This document shows, piece after piece, positions 31,776 through 43,059 of a stretch of 64,000 nt of DNA. Under the pieces are notes generated by a model. It ran no database searches. It saw only the letters and a list, made by a program, of their open reading frames with translations, and was not told where the DNA came from. A program made the translations under genes and the position numbers. Source of the stretch: Diploptera punctata (Eukaryota; Arthropoda; Insecta; Blattodea; Blaberidae); NCBI GenBank assembly GCA_030220185.1, contig JASPKZ010007537.1, positions 483,001 through 547,000 of the forward strand. Reading direction: 5' to 3'. The stretch's first letter is position 1; every line of letters begins with the position of its first letter.

Positions 31776-32573
31776 CTAGCGTACCCGGCAGACGTTGTCC
31801 TGTCCGAACGTTCAATTCTCATGTCATGGGCGGACGATACAAATATGTTACTTTTTTACCATACAATTCAGCAATTAGGACATAATTAGATACTATTAAA
31901 TAAGTTCGCAAGAAAACCTCTTACAGCCTTCTGTTATGGCTCAAGAAGAGTGAATGATGACGTCATATAGTCGTGCAGAAACGTCATATAACAATTATAT
32001 TAGAGTGAAAAAAAAGAAGATAAATTGATGAGAGTGAGTCAAAACAGTTTTTTTTTTTTCCCAGCTAGATTTCATTTCTGACCCACTGTGCACCGGTCCC
32101 ATACTGACCGAAATTTCATAAGAGACTCGAACCAGCGTAAGTCCCGTAGTTCTGCACCAAGACTTCTTGCCTTAACCACTCGGCTACGGTGCGAGACTCT
32201 TGGTATCAATGAAAGACAAAAATGGTTTTTGTGAGTAATCCGTAAGAGATAAACATAAGCTGTCGCGGACTTTTTTGTAGAACTTTTTGAGATATTCAGT
32301 TCTGTGTACATTAATTTTGTGTATTTCTTATGATTTAGGCAGCGTAAGCCATTTAAGCGTCCAAAGAGCTACTTTTTTCACGTTTTCCACTACAAAGGGC
32401 GATTTTTAAGGGTGTAGGAGTTGAATATTACAACTCTCTTATAGCCCATGTTCATCCCGGGAATCTCCTGAACATTTTGCAAAAAACCCCATCACAATCG
32501 GATCAACGGTATGGCCGCGCATAAAGTACGAACAAACATACAAACAAACAAATATTAATTTTTATATACAAGA
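31776..32573 (-). mobile_element. Helitron-like element, minus strand
   Basis: On the minus strand it begins TCTTGTATATAAAAATTAA with the TTTGTTTGTTTG block, contains the GGCCATACCGTT and CTTAAATGGCTTACGCTGCC blocks found at 18973-20379, and ends CCGGGTACGCTAG|T. It carries one, not two, of the 365-bp internal repeats. A SINE-2 fragment (32064-32199) is inserted in it. Confidence 0.6.
32064..32199 (-). repeat. SINE-2 head fragment
   Basis: A-box-like GTAGCCGAGTGGTTAAGGC at the minus-strand start (near 32190) and part of the body; the rest is missing. Confidence 0.75.
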
Positions 32574-32574
32574 C

Positions 32575-33030
32575 TAATACAGCAACTTACTGTTATCAAT
32601 ATATAGAGCTAATTTGCTACAGCGATAAACTGATTCTAGGTTCATTGCGTGGAATTCCATTCTCTCCGTGGAGGCAAACAGTCCAGGATTCTCAATTAGG
32701 CAGGCATTAGAGGTATTTCAAATATGCCATCACCCATCAGGCTACATTGTACTGGGGTTTTATACCAATCACATATTCGATAAACTCAAATACGCTTGCG
32801 TAATATTGGTATTAAAATTATAATTTCACTACATTTTGGTAAAAAATTACAAGGAAATATTTAACGATTAAACTGTAATAGATATTCTCATACTCATAAC
32901 TTATGAGTGACAAGTTAATTAATCCCAGCAATTTTTTTTAAATTTTTTTCATGGCACATCAGCCCTGAACACTTTTAACCAACAAATCGGCTGCTGGCCT
33001 TACAGCCACATAAGTAAATGACACGGATGG
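32575..33030. other. No gene recognised
   Basis: A short stretch near 32940-33010 with GGCACATCAGCCCTGAAC and CGGCTGCTGGCC may be an old SINE-2-like end. Otherwise nothing. Confidence 0.35.
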
Positions 33031-33034
33031 TCGA

Positions 33035-34049
33035 TTACACTTGTCAACATGATTTTTCTCTCATGAGTACCAATAGTTGTACTTAATGCAGTTTTTTATC
33101 GTGTTTTCAAATATGTATTCGGAATTTCTCCATCGCCCACAGTTTTTTTATTTCAATTTCAATTAATGGATTTAAATAATTATTTTTTAATACGCGTTTT
33201 TTCGTCCATTTGTCGATTGTAAAAGGTGAGCGATGAGCACGGGGAACACTTTCATCGGGAGATTTCAGCTATGTAAAAAGAGATATTAAGGCAAATGGAA
33301 TCCTAATATGCTGGCCGATTATTGTTGGACCATCAAGAGGGATGCTAGACAGGCGAAACATACCAGAAAATCGTCATTTCTTACTCTATAGGTGAGTCCG
33401 AATGTTCGAATATTGTGTAGTTACGAATGTAGAAAATATTAAAGAGTTCTTCTTCTTCTTCTTCTTCTTCTTCCTTCCAAGTATTAGGCCAAGACCTGTT
33501 ACGATCCTATAGAAAATTTTCCCTCCAGCGTTTCATAAGGACGTCCCTCAGGGGTCCTCATCTAGGGGATATCTGGTGCCCAAGCTGAGCAAAACATTTC
33601 TTCCGCTTACTTGTGTTTTGCACTCTTTTAACTTTATTATCTAACCTCTCTTGGTTAACTCTTGTTTTCTTCGACCCCGACGCTATTAGGGCATCCGAGG
33701 GCTACGGAGTCTTTCCTTTCTTCCATTTCTTCTTTCCTTTATTTTCTTTTCTTCTCCAGAAAGCCTGACCAGAGGCTATAAGATGGCAGCCCCATCACTG
33801 GTCTTGCCTTCCTTTGGCCAGCAACCAATCGAAGGGACTATTATTATGCTTTCAAGTCTTATACGAGAATTTCCCGGAAGGATCAAACTATTAAAGAGTT
33901 TGAAATTATAAATTCCTGTCTCTCGGAAACCTTGCGCGATGGAGAAAAACCGATATCATATTTGACTTCAGGAGAAAAAAATACTATCAGGATCACATAT
34001 TTTTCATTCTGAGACAAAAAAAAAGTATATTTTTTGTTGCTCAGTGTTA
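33035..34049 (+). mobile_element. Exon-carrying TIR element (copy 2), interrupted
   Basis: Left end TTACACTTGTCAAC, right end GCTCAGTGTTA. The coding stretch (about 33233-33390) starts further upstream than in copy 1: SDEHGEHFHREISAM, then NMLADYCWTIKRDA-type codons. A minus-strand insertion occupies 33449-33888. Confidence 0.65.
33449..33888 (-). mobile_element. 440-bp retroelement insertion with (GAA)n tail
   Basis: Bounded by the perfect 12-bp repeat TATTAAAGAGTT at 33437-33448 and 33889-33900. On the minus strand it ends in a GAA tail, like the LINE piece at 8733-8930. No clear coding motif, so it may be mostly LINE 3' UTR or a SINE. Confidence 0.75.
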
Positions 34050-34054
34050 TCTAG

Positions 34055-34510
34055 CCAGTAAAGGGGTAACATGAGCACGTGGCTGCCGCAATTGGGATCC
34101 CGGTTCGAATCCTTGGCGGTTTTAGAGGGATATTGGCGGTAGACCACACCGGAATTTTTTGGGTTTTCTCGGGCTTCTCACGTTTCCCTAATTTCATCTC
34201 CCCAACAGTCTCCATTCTGCTTCCCACCCCTTAATGTAATTTAATGTATCATTAATTAATTTCATACCACATATCATTTCATATTAGGTAACATAGTTTG
34301 GTTGGCGTTCACAGGTGTTACAAATATGTGGTTCCGGTAATCTAGTGGATCAGGGTGCTGGCTCATGTCTTCGAATCTGAGAAATAAAAAAAAAAGGCAA
34401 AAGGGGCCAACGGGAATGTCGTAGTACCCCCTCCCGGCCACGAGCGCAACTAAAAAAATGACGGTATGGGTCATGAGAGAAGAATCTGGTGTGCCGTAAC
34501 CTGAATACGG
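34055..34510. repeat. SINE-like, tRNA-related stretches
   Basis: B-box-like CCCGGTTCGAATCC at about 34100, and a second stretch with TCTAGTGGATCAGGGTGC and TTCGAATCTG at about 34345-34385. The layout suggests one or two tRNA-derived SINEs, but I found no second copy in this window. Confidence 0.4.
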
Positions 34511-34763
34511 CCTACAACTCACATAAAACCGTAGAATATATTTTTATTCCATTCACTCATAATATACTGGGATAGCGGAATAGATATTTCAGGTCATAGT
34601 GTTCAGGGCTGTCTGCTCGCCCAGTCAGAAAAAATAACTAAAGGCGGAAATGTTGTCGGAATATGGGGTACCTCAGCCGAATCTTAAATCAGAAATTACA
34701 TTTTAAATATTGACAATTTAAAAAATAAAAATGTATTTGTATAATCTACAATAGTGTTCCAAA

Positions 34764-35372
34764 ATGATGGACGGAGTTTTAAGTAGTTGGTATAGCTTTA
34801 CAAACGAAATTGGATGCGTGATTATTTGCTATAATGAAAGAAAAACTGTGAAAGTTTCATATCCTGTATGCAGTAATTTGTTTCTTGCCATTATTACGTC
34901 GTCAGCGTTAAATTTGGCGATTCCTGAACAGAAGTCATTCTGTGTGTTGCAATTTGCGAGGTCTGGTTCCATTGTTGCAATGCAGCGAGCTTTTCGACGG
35001 CAATTTGGAATTGATTCTCCGACAGATAAAATTATCCGTCGATGGTATAAACAGTTAGAAACAACTAGATGTAAAAGGAAAAGTCCAGGACGTCCACGAA
35101 CACCAAATGACGCGTCGATCCGGATGACATCATTCATTCCCATACCCTCCACGGTCTCCCGATCTCACACCTTGTGATTTATTCCTGTGGGGCTATGTGA
35201 AGGACTATGTGTACGTACCACCACTTCGGGTGACCTTCCAGACTTGAGAAGAAGGATTGTTGCTGCTGTTGAATCCAATACTCCAAATATGCTGACCAAG
35301 GTTTGGGAGGAATACGACTATTACCTAGATGTGTGCCTTGTGACGAAAGGTGCTCACATCGAACACTTATAA
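34764..35372 (+). pseudogene. Mariner-type transposase, deletion fusion
   Basis: Frame 34764-35177 contains the N-terminal DNA-binding part (GSIVAMQRAFRRQFGIDSP, IIRRWYKQLETT, SPGRPRTPNDAS). It then runs out of frame into the C-terminal part, which reads PDLTPCDLFLWGYVKDYVYV and, in frame 35187-35372, DLRRRIVAAVESNTPNMLTK to IEHL. The first two catalytic aspartates are lost with the deleted centre; the one in SPDL remains. Confidence 0.75.
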
Positions 35373-35429
35373 AGTATGCCATGAAAACTCGAAGAGTTTC
35401 TTTTTAATCCCATGTAACTTTTGTTCTTA

Positions 35430-35712
35430 TATATATCCATCCATAGTAATTCTGCCCGAAGGCAGGTCTTTCACTGCAATCATAGCATGTTCATGCTATG
35501 CTTTGCAGCTTTACTAGAGAATTGTAGGTGTGGAAGCTTCCCGTTGCTTTCCACACCGGTGAAGGATGATGATGATGATGATGATGATAAGGATTATGGC
35601 CATATGATTTCGGGGACCGTTTGGACCTTAAAGTTTTCCTGACATTTGTCTTACAGGTGAGGAAAAACCCCGATAAAAACTCACCCAGAAAAACTGCCCC
35701 GACCGGGGATCG

Positions 35713-35716
<4 letters not shown>
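35430..35716 (-). repeat. SINE-4, nested in the mariner-type element
   Basis: Body and 3' block as in other SINE-4 copies, with an expanded GAT tract (about 35566-35588). The head is cut near CCGGTCGGGGC and is followed by an (AT)n run (35718-35749). Confidence 0.8.
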
Positions 35717-35750
<34 letters not shown>

Positions 35751-35809
35751 TGGAAGGGAAATTAAATACATTTGAAACCCCGTCCATCATTTTGGAACAC
35801 CCTGTACTT

Positions 35810-36405
35810 TTTCTTTTCTAACACTAATGTTCGATATGAATTGTAGGCCTATATACGGGCTATCACTTTAAACTTTTTATTATCCAAATTATACATAATA
35901 ATTATCATCGATATAGACTTTATAAAGGAAGAGCGTGCATACCATTTTTTTCATATTTATCGAATCAGTAAATGACGTCACAGTGCCTTATTCGATTAGT
36001 GGCATAACATAAAGCAACAGGTCGGTCATGGCGGTTGTTATTTGACGAGTTTTATATTAAAACTTTTCCTAGAGCCTGCAGTTGCCCGCATACATCCGCT
36101 AATTAGCCAAGCACCCGAGAAACAGCTTCAAATTGAAAATACTTAAACATAAACTTCGGAACTTTGGACATCTCAATAGAAAACAGACAACAGACTTTGA
36201 AATAATTGCGAATAATAACAGAATTGATGAAACTAGAGCTTGAACAAAACAATGTTTTAAGAATTCCTCTGTCGTGCTTACATTTTAGAAATATTTCTGA
36301 ATAAAAAAAAAAATTTACAAAATACTTTCGTACCGTACCAAATCATCACTATGCTTTCTTCGTCTGAACACTCTCTTACTACATAACATGCAATACGCCA
36401 ATTGA
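35810..36405. other. No gene recognised
   Basis: AT-rich sequence before composite repeat unit 2. Nothing identified. Confidence 0.4.
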
Positions 36406-36409
36406 AGTG

Positions 36410-37470
36410 GTGTTACACGCTTTATTACACGCTTTATATTAGCTTGACCTCTATCTATGTAACGGAATCTTTCAACGCTATTTTCACCCACTTAAAATCA
36501 TTGGATCGACTTGAAACTTTGTATACTTGTAGAGGACCCGTGACAATACAATAATTTCATATTTATTTTCTAAAATCCTGGCCATAATCATCAGAAAATC
36601 AAAAAAAGTGTTTTTGTATGAATGTAACGGAATCTTTCAACGCGATTTTCACCCACTTAGAAACATTGGATCGACTTGAACCTTTGCATACTTGTAGAGT
36701 ACCCGTGACAATACAATAATTTCATATTTTGTTTCTAAAATCCTGGCCAGAATCATCCGAAAATCAAAAAAATGAAAACTGGTATAACAGGTTGCGGACT
36801 TGTCGAGTTTTTAGTCAATCGTTGTAAGAGCTCAGTTGGTAGAGCAGTGAACTCTTAGTGGTATATAATTTCAGTAATCCATACGTCGCTGGTTCAAATC
36901 CGGCTGGGAGGGTTTTTTTTTATAGAAGAGTATTACTTTTAGCTCATACAACAATAGTATCGAATTTAAAGATATTTACATTTTTATCTTATTCTGTAAA
37001 ATATTAAAACTAAAAAATAAAAAATAAATAATAGTTTTAAAAAAACTAAAAGAACACGCTTTATTAGAAAACTTAAAAATTATTTTAATTTCCAATACGC
37101 TTGGGATAAAATAAAGTGGTCAACAAAAAAATCATCTCCAACACATATAGAATAAAATTACAGTTATCAACAAAAAGAAAATAATTTTACCATCAAAAGC
37201 GTGGGGTGTTTTTATGATTTTTACATTTTCTTCTTAGAGAGCTTACTTTTACCAATAACTGTTTTTTATCAAATATATTAATTGATATAGAGCACCCCAT
37301 GCTTTTGATGGTAAAATTATTTTCTTTTTGTTGATAACTCTAATTTTATTCTATATGTGTTGGAGATGATTTTTTTGTTGACCACTTTATTTTATCCCAA
37401 GCGTATTGGAAATTAAAATTATTTTTTAGTTTTCTAATAAAGCGTGTTCTTTTAGTTTTTTTAAAACTAT
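36410..37470 (+). repeat. Composite repeat unit 2
   Basis: Starts CACGCTTTATATTAGCTTGACC. The leader block from GTAACGGAATCTTTCAACG to ACAATACAATAATTTCAT occurs twice (about 36459-36560 and 36625-36727). A decayed tRNA-Tyr-like sequence and a palindrome (arms about 37010-37215 and 37280-37468) follow. It ends where unit 3 begins. Confidence 0.75.
36829..36912 (+). pseudogene. Decayed tRNA-Tyr-like sequence
   Basis: Keeps GAGCTCAGTTGGTAGAGC, the intron-like segment and GTCGCTGGTTCAAATCCGGC (good B box). The 5' acceptor strand is missing and the anticodon loop is altered (ACTCTTAG), so it is not a tRNA gene. Confidence 0.75.
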
Positions 37471-38590
37471 TATTTATATTAGCTTGACTTGTATCTGTCT
37501 ATGTAACGGAATCTTTCAACACAATTTTCACACACTTAAAAACATTGGATCGACTTGAAACTTTGTATACTTGTAAAGGACCAATGACAATACAATAATT
37601 TCATAAATAATATATAATAGGTTGCGGACTTATCGACTTTTTAGTCCATCGTTGTAAGAAATTATTATTATGTCCGGTGGTAGCTCAGTTAGTAGAGCGG
37701 TGGACTGTAGTGGTATATATAATTTCATTAATCCATAGGTCGCTGGTTCAAATCCGGCCCGGAGGATATTTTTTAGAAGAGTATTACTTTTAGCTCATAC
37801 TACAATAGTATCGAATTTAAAGATATTTACATTTTTATCGTATTCTGTAAAATATTAATGACAATTTTGTAAACTTACCACATTGTAATTTATCCAAAAA
37901 ATATGAGAAGGATACGATTAACTGTAACTAGGCTATTTATCTGTATTAAAATATTCTTCTTCTTCTTCCAAAAATGTTATAATAATGTTAGATAATTTTA
38001 AAAAAATATATAATTATATTCGTGCCTAGACACTAAAAATATCGTAAGCAATTAAATTTTCATGGGATTCCGGTTTATGTGACAATCAATTAAACTAAAA
38101 ATTAAAAAATAAATACTAGTTTTAAAAAAACTAAAACAACACGCTTTATTAGAAAACCGAACTAAAAATGAAAAATAGTTTTAATTTGAACATGCTTGGG
38201 ATAAAATTAAAGTGTTCAACAAAAAAAATCATCTCCAACACATCTAGAATAAAACTAGAGTTACCTACAAAAAAATAATTTTACTATCAAAAGCGTGGGG
38301 TGTTTTTTATGGTTTTTACGTTTCCTTCTTAGAGACTTTACTTTTACCAATATCTGCTTATCAAATATATTAATTGATATAGAGCACCCCACGCTTTTGA
38401 TGGTAAAATTATTTTCTTTTTGTTGATAACTCTATAGTTTCATTCTAGATGTGTTGGAGATGATTTTTTTGTTGACCACTTTAATTTTATCCCAAGCATG
38501 TTGGAAATTAAAATAATTTTTCATTTTTTAGTTCGGTTTTCTAATAAAGCGTGTTGGTTTAGTTATTTTAAACTATTATATATTTATAAT
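37471..38590 (+). repeat. Composite repeat unit 3
   Basis: In direct tandem with unit 2. Contains the leader, a tRNA-Tyr-like sequence (37674-37766), a spacer with TCATGGGATTCCGGTTTATG (shared with unit 1) and a palindrome (arms about 38095-38310 and 38380-38590). Confidence 0.75.
37674..37766 (+). tRNA. tRNA-Tyr(GTA)-like sequence with intron
   Basis: Best-preserved core of the three: D arm GCTC/GAGC intact, anticodon loop CTGTAG with an intron of about 20 nt, stem GTGGA/TCCAT, T arm GCTGG-TTCAAAT-CCGGC perfect. The acceptor is imperfect (CCGGTGG against CCGGAGG: two mismatches and a G-T). Expression is possible through the intact A and B boxes; use as a tRNA is doubtful. Confidence 0.6.
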
Positions 38591-38763
38591 TCGGAAAAAA
38601 AGTTATAGTAACACACAAATATGGACTCTGAATGTTATGAAAGTAAATATCAGCTCTTTCTTTATAACATATCCCCGACAATGGATATCACACAGATTTA
38701 AGAGATCATGTAAAAAAATATACAATAGTATGTTACCGGGTCTCAATAAGGGAACGCCGCGGG

Positions 38764-39171
38764 GTGGAGAAGCCAAGCTCTTGGCAAGTGCTTATTTGCC
38801 ATAAAATAATCAATTCCCACACCAATATAAAATCTGAACACCAACTTGCATTGTTAGAAAGGACCAAAGAAAGCCAATGGAGGAATAAAATTTCTTCTGA
38901 AATACCAGATTGGTCACGCAAAGAAACTGTCGTAAAATTTCGGATAGCAACAGGACACGATTGCCTCGCTTCCCACCTTCATCAGACAATATTGAACAAT
39001 CATTTCTGCATGCTGTGTAGGACTGGTGCCAATATGGATTCTGTTCACCTACTCCACTCTCCTGCATTAATAACTGTTACATTCCATCAACACTACTGGG
39101 AGGCAAGAGGAAAAAAAATATCTCACTGTAACCGTCCTAATCTAATTATTAAGATTACTTTGTTTATATAG
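38764..39171 (+). pseudogene. LINE C-terminal fragment, RNase H-side with knuckle remains
   Basis: Frame contains SSEIPDWSRKETVVKFRIAT, GHDCLASHLHQTILNN and CMLCRTGANMDSVHLLHSPA. The CxxC...H...H spacing resembles the C-terminal cysteine-histidine motif of jockey/R1/I-type LINEs. Upstream part of the element is absent. Similar to 21508-21800. Confidence 0.65.
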
Positions 39172-39196
39172 TATAGTGTTTCTGATATTGTTTCTA

Positions 39197-39908
39197 ACTA
39201 ACTAACTAACTGGCACTATCGAATCTCCAGATTCATGGCCGCGCGGGCATAGGCTCTCCATACATCCCTATCTAAGATGTTTTCCAATAATTCCCTGTAT
39301 AATCTACTTCCCTCAAATCATAGTTAATGTTATTCTCCCACCTCGTTCTTGGTCTACTTATTGGGCGTTTCCCTCTGGTTTTCCTTCAAGAAGCTTCCAT
39401 GCACGTCTTTCATTCCCCATTCCTGCCATACATCCTATGCCCACTGCAGTCTACGAGAGTTAACTGTTTTTATTATATCTGGCTTCGTATAAAGACCATG
39501 TAGTTCATTGTTATGTAGTCTTCTCCATTCACCTGTCTGTTCATCTCTCTTTGGTCCAAAATTTTTCCTAAGAACTTTATTCTCAAATACTCGTAATCTC
39601 CTTTCCTTTCTTAAAGTAAGAGTCCATGTTTCGCACCCATATAATATAACTGGTAGAATAACAGTTTTATATATTTTCAGTTTAATGTTTTTTGAAAGGA
39701 GTTGGGACATCTCTGCAATGCACAATAGCACGCATTTTCAGAATTGAGCCTATGTTTAATTTCTTTGTGCATTTCATTCCTATTTGTGATTATTGTTCCT
39801 AGGTATTTGAATTCAGCCACTTCCTCAAAATTTCCCTCATTTGTCATCAGCTGTCCATTTCCATTATATAATGTATTTCTATGTGTGACCATATATTTAG
39901 TTTCACTA
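39197..39908 (-). mobile_element. RTE-A, 5'-truncated, GTTA tail
   Basis: Frames 39677-39892 and 39435-39731 (minus) cover MVTHRNTLYNGNGQLMTNEG to RRLHNNELHGLYTKPDIIKT, with one shift between them. Flanked by the 12-bp repeat ATATTGTTTCTA at 39185-39196 and 39909-39920. Confidence 0.9.
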
Positions 39909-40036
39909 ATATTGTTTCTATCGTATATGTTATATATACGTTAATGAGGTCTGTCATTTGGCTGAATGAACTGTATTTCAAGAGTGCTGCATTGAAAAAA
40001 AAAATTCATTCACTTTAGTTACAAATGTCTGTATAT

Positions 40037-40594
40037 CACACTGAGCAACAAAAAATATTTTTTTTTGTCTCAGAAAGACAAATATGTGATTCTGATAGTA
40101 TTTTTTCTCCTGAATTCAAATATGATATCGGTGTTTCTCCATCGCCCAAGGTTTCCGAAAGACAGGAATTTATAATTTCAAACACTTTAATATTTTCTAC
40201 ATTCGTAACTACACAATATTCGAACATTCGGACTCACCTAGAAAGTAAGAAATGACGATTTTCTGCTATATTTCGCCTGTGGAGCATCCCTCTTGATGGT
40301 ACAACAATAATCGGCCAGCATATTAGGATTCAATTTGCCTTGATATCTCTTTTCCATAGCTGAAATCTCCTGATGATAATGTTCCCAGTGCTCATGACTC
40401 ACTTAGCCAAGATAATAAATGGACGAAAAAAGTTTATTAAAAAATAAATATTTAAATCCATGAATTGAAACTGAAATAAAAAAACTGTGATTGATGGAGA
40501 AATTCCGAATACATATTCGAAAACACGATAAAAAAACTGCATTGAGTACAACTATTGGTACTCATAAGACAAAAATCATGTTGACCAGTGTTAT
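40037..40594 (-). mobile_element. Exon-carrying TIR element (copy 3)
   Basis: Uninterrupted copy on the minus strand. Starts TAACACTGGTCAACATGATT at 40594 and ends near GCTCAGTGTGATATACA. The coding stretch is the reverse complement of about 40235-40400. Confidence 0.65.
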
Positions 40595-40599
40595 CAATG

Positions 40600-40915
40600 A
40601 CATACAACTCCGATACGTATGCTCCTTTTATTTCATCAAAATAAGGTGAAAACATTATGTACAATAAAGTAGATAAATATTTTAATATAAACTGAAATAA
40701 CTTCTGTCCGGAAATTCTTGGTTTCCGAGTTGCTTAGGAATGTTGTGGACACACCCAAAGGCGTGTCTCTACTATTTTTTTTTTATTATAGACATTTTCA
40801 CATGATGAACTACTCTTTATTTATGTTATATTCTTTTGATTTAAAGTACATGACAAAAAAACTGAAGAGGGAATTTGAAAAATGGGGATTAAAGATATTA
40901 TATGAGACAAATCGA
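40600..40915. other. No gene recognised
   Basis: Short AT-rich ORFs only. Confidence 0.35.
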
Positions 40916-41068
40916 AATATCTAATTTTAGAAGATGGACATAGAAAAATAAAAGCATGTGACGAATATGTATATTTGGGGCCAAAAATTAGTGCAGATGC
41001 AAGTCGTATTGCTGAAATTAAGAGAGGATAAATAAGATCAAATCTGCAATATCAAAATTAAATGGTGT

Positions 41069-41069
41069 T

Positions 41070-41128
<59 letters not shown>

Positions 41129-41316
41129 TTATTTATTCTGGCAGAGTTAAGGCCATAAGGCCCTCTCTTCCACTCAACCAGCACAAATACAAATAAATAT
41201 TCGACAAATATAGATATACACTATACTAATTATAAACAGTTAAAGATACAATAAATGTAGCAATGTAAATGTCATGTACAAACAACATTTTATAGGGTAA
41301 TAACAATAATGATACG

Positions 41317-41382
<66 letters not shown>

Positions 41383-41569
41383 TATTTATTCTGGCAGAGT
41401 TAAGGCCATAAAGCCCTCTCTTCCACTCAACCAGCACAAATACAAATAAATATTCGACAAATATAGATATACACTATACTAATTATAAACAGTTAAAGAT
41501 ACAATAAATGTAGCAATGTAAATGTCATGTACAAACAACATTTTATAGGGTAATAACAATAATGATACG

Positions 41570-41625
<56 letters not shown>
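41069..41625 (-). repeat. CR1-like 3' ends and (AAT)n runs in a 253-bp tandem duplication
   Basis: Minus-strand CR1-like 3' UTR (GGCCTTATGGCCTTAACTC, then an ATT tail) occurs at 41128-41322 and again at 41381-41574, nearly identical, each between AAT runs. The 253-bp offset and one noted base difference point to a recent tandem duplication. Confidence 0.85.
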
Positions 41626-41626
<1 letters not shown>

Positions 41627-41778
41627 TGTTTTATGGGATTCTGCATTAATATATATATTTGGAGGCGATCAGCTGGAATTTCTAGAAGAGAAAATAATAA
41701 ACAGTGTAATTAAACAAAAGATGAACGTTCAGACTTCAATTGTGGATTTCATAAAAAAAATGGCATGGTCATGTAAAA

Positions 41779-42118
41779 CAGGAGAATGGAGAAGACTGTA
41801 TAACAGTGAATTACATGGTGTTTATAGGAAGCCAGATATAATGAGAACATTTAAGTCTCGTAGACTGCGATAGACAGGACATGTGGCACGAATGCGGAAT
41901 GAAAGACATGCATGGAAGCTTCTTGTAGGAAAACCAGAGGGAAAACGCCCAGTTGGTAGACCAAGAATGAGATGGGAGAATAACATTAACTATGATTTGA
42001 GGGAAGTAGATTATACAGAGAATGATTGGAAAGCATTAGCTCAGGATAGGGATGTATGGAGAGCTTATGTCCGCGCGGCCATGAACCTACGGGTTCGATA
42101 GTGCTAGTGAGTTAGTAA
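41779..42118 (+). mobile_element. RTE-A, 5'-truncated
   Basis: Encodes SRRLR/TGHVARMRNERHAWKL to AMNLRVR (42101). Flanked by the 11-bp repeat GTCATGTAAAA at 41768-41778 and 42119-42129. Inserted in LINE F. Confidence 0.85.
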
Positions 42119-42223
42119 GTCATGTAAAAAGAATGACAGAAGACAGATTCCGAAGAAGAATACTTTGAATCGAGTCATTGTTAAAATTTTGTTTCTGCAA
42201 TTAACTGAATAAATTGGTAAGCT

Positions 42224-42960
42224 ATTGTCGATGATTATTTAACTCATGCCCCAAATGGGAGTCAATGACCAAACACATTTCAATGATTTTTTATTTACAA
42301 CCAATCTCAGTCGTGTTTCGCCTAAAATTTACCAACTAAAGTTTATCAAAATAAACAAAGCACCTCATTTTTAACATTCTGAATAGGTCACAGCATTATT
42401 TTGCAGTGACTGACTCTCTAAGAAAATACGGCTACCAGATTGTATACATAATGCATGAATGTCAACACGTAGCGCAAACGAGAAATAATATAAAAACATC
42501 TGTAACAATTGATTATACCACAAAAAAAAAAGAAACCACTGTTTGCACTTTCTTAAATTAATTATTTTCCAGGAAATGACGCAGAAATGTATAATTGATG
42601 TATTTACATCATAGGACATCAGAAATTAATTAATAGCTATAACGTTGGTTATAAATTTCTCCACTAGGGTGCATTCTTACAAAATTGCGTTCTTTTGGCA
42701 ATAAATAATAATATGATCTGGTTGCAGTGATCGAACAAAAGAAGCAAATGAAGCGTACCAATCGTTTCTCATTTGTTTTCAAACATCGCCGTTTACATTA
42801 AATATATAAATATTTTAAAATAACTATAGTTAAATAATGATTTGTGAGTAAATAGCTTAATTGTATTCGTTAAATAGTCCTAACAAATGCCACTCTTGAT
42901 TTCCAAATTCTCTAGATAAATTGGAAATCACTCGTGGCATTACTTATGAAAAATACATGT
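42224..42960. repeat. 0.7-kb dispersed repeat, complete copy
   Basis: Runs from TATTTAACTCATGCCCCAAATG to TTGGAAATCACTCGTGGCAT. The same unit occurs in tandem at 53833-55200, and its end at 1-56. No ORF with a known motif. Confidence 0.75.
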
Positions 42961-43059
42961 TCAAATAATGTAAATTATATAAATATGAAGTTTATCTAAA
43001 ATAGAATTCATAAAATAGAGATATGCCTACTATTACATTATCAGCATCAGAGAGAGTAG

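Larger units (their letters stand above)
34749..35804 (+). mobile_element. Tc1/mariner-type element, internally deleted
   Basis: Terminal inverted repeats around GTGTTCCAAAATGATGGACGG at both ends, flanked by TA. Inside are the two ends of a transposase gene joined after loss of the middle. A SINE-4 copy lies at 35430-35716, in the 3' part. Confidence 0.8.
40917..42180 (+). pseudogene. LINE F-like fragment, interrupted by microsatellite/CR1 tails and by RTE-A
   Basis: 40917-41068 reads KIKACDEYVYLGPKISADAS then INKIKSAISKLNG-like codons. It stops at an AAT run. 41632-41767 continues with a downstream part ending IKKMAWSCK, and after the RTE-A insertion (41779-42118) the frame resumes as RMTEDRFRRRIL. 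So one LINE C-terminus was split at least twice. Confidence 0.6.

Noticed and set aside
35491..35821. ORFs with IYIYIYIY runs as membrane proteins
   Set aside because: They come from an (AT)n dinucleotide run next to SINE-4.
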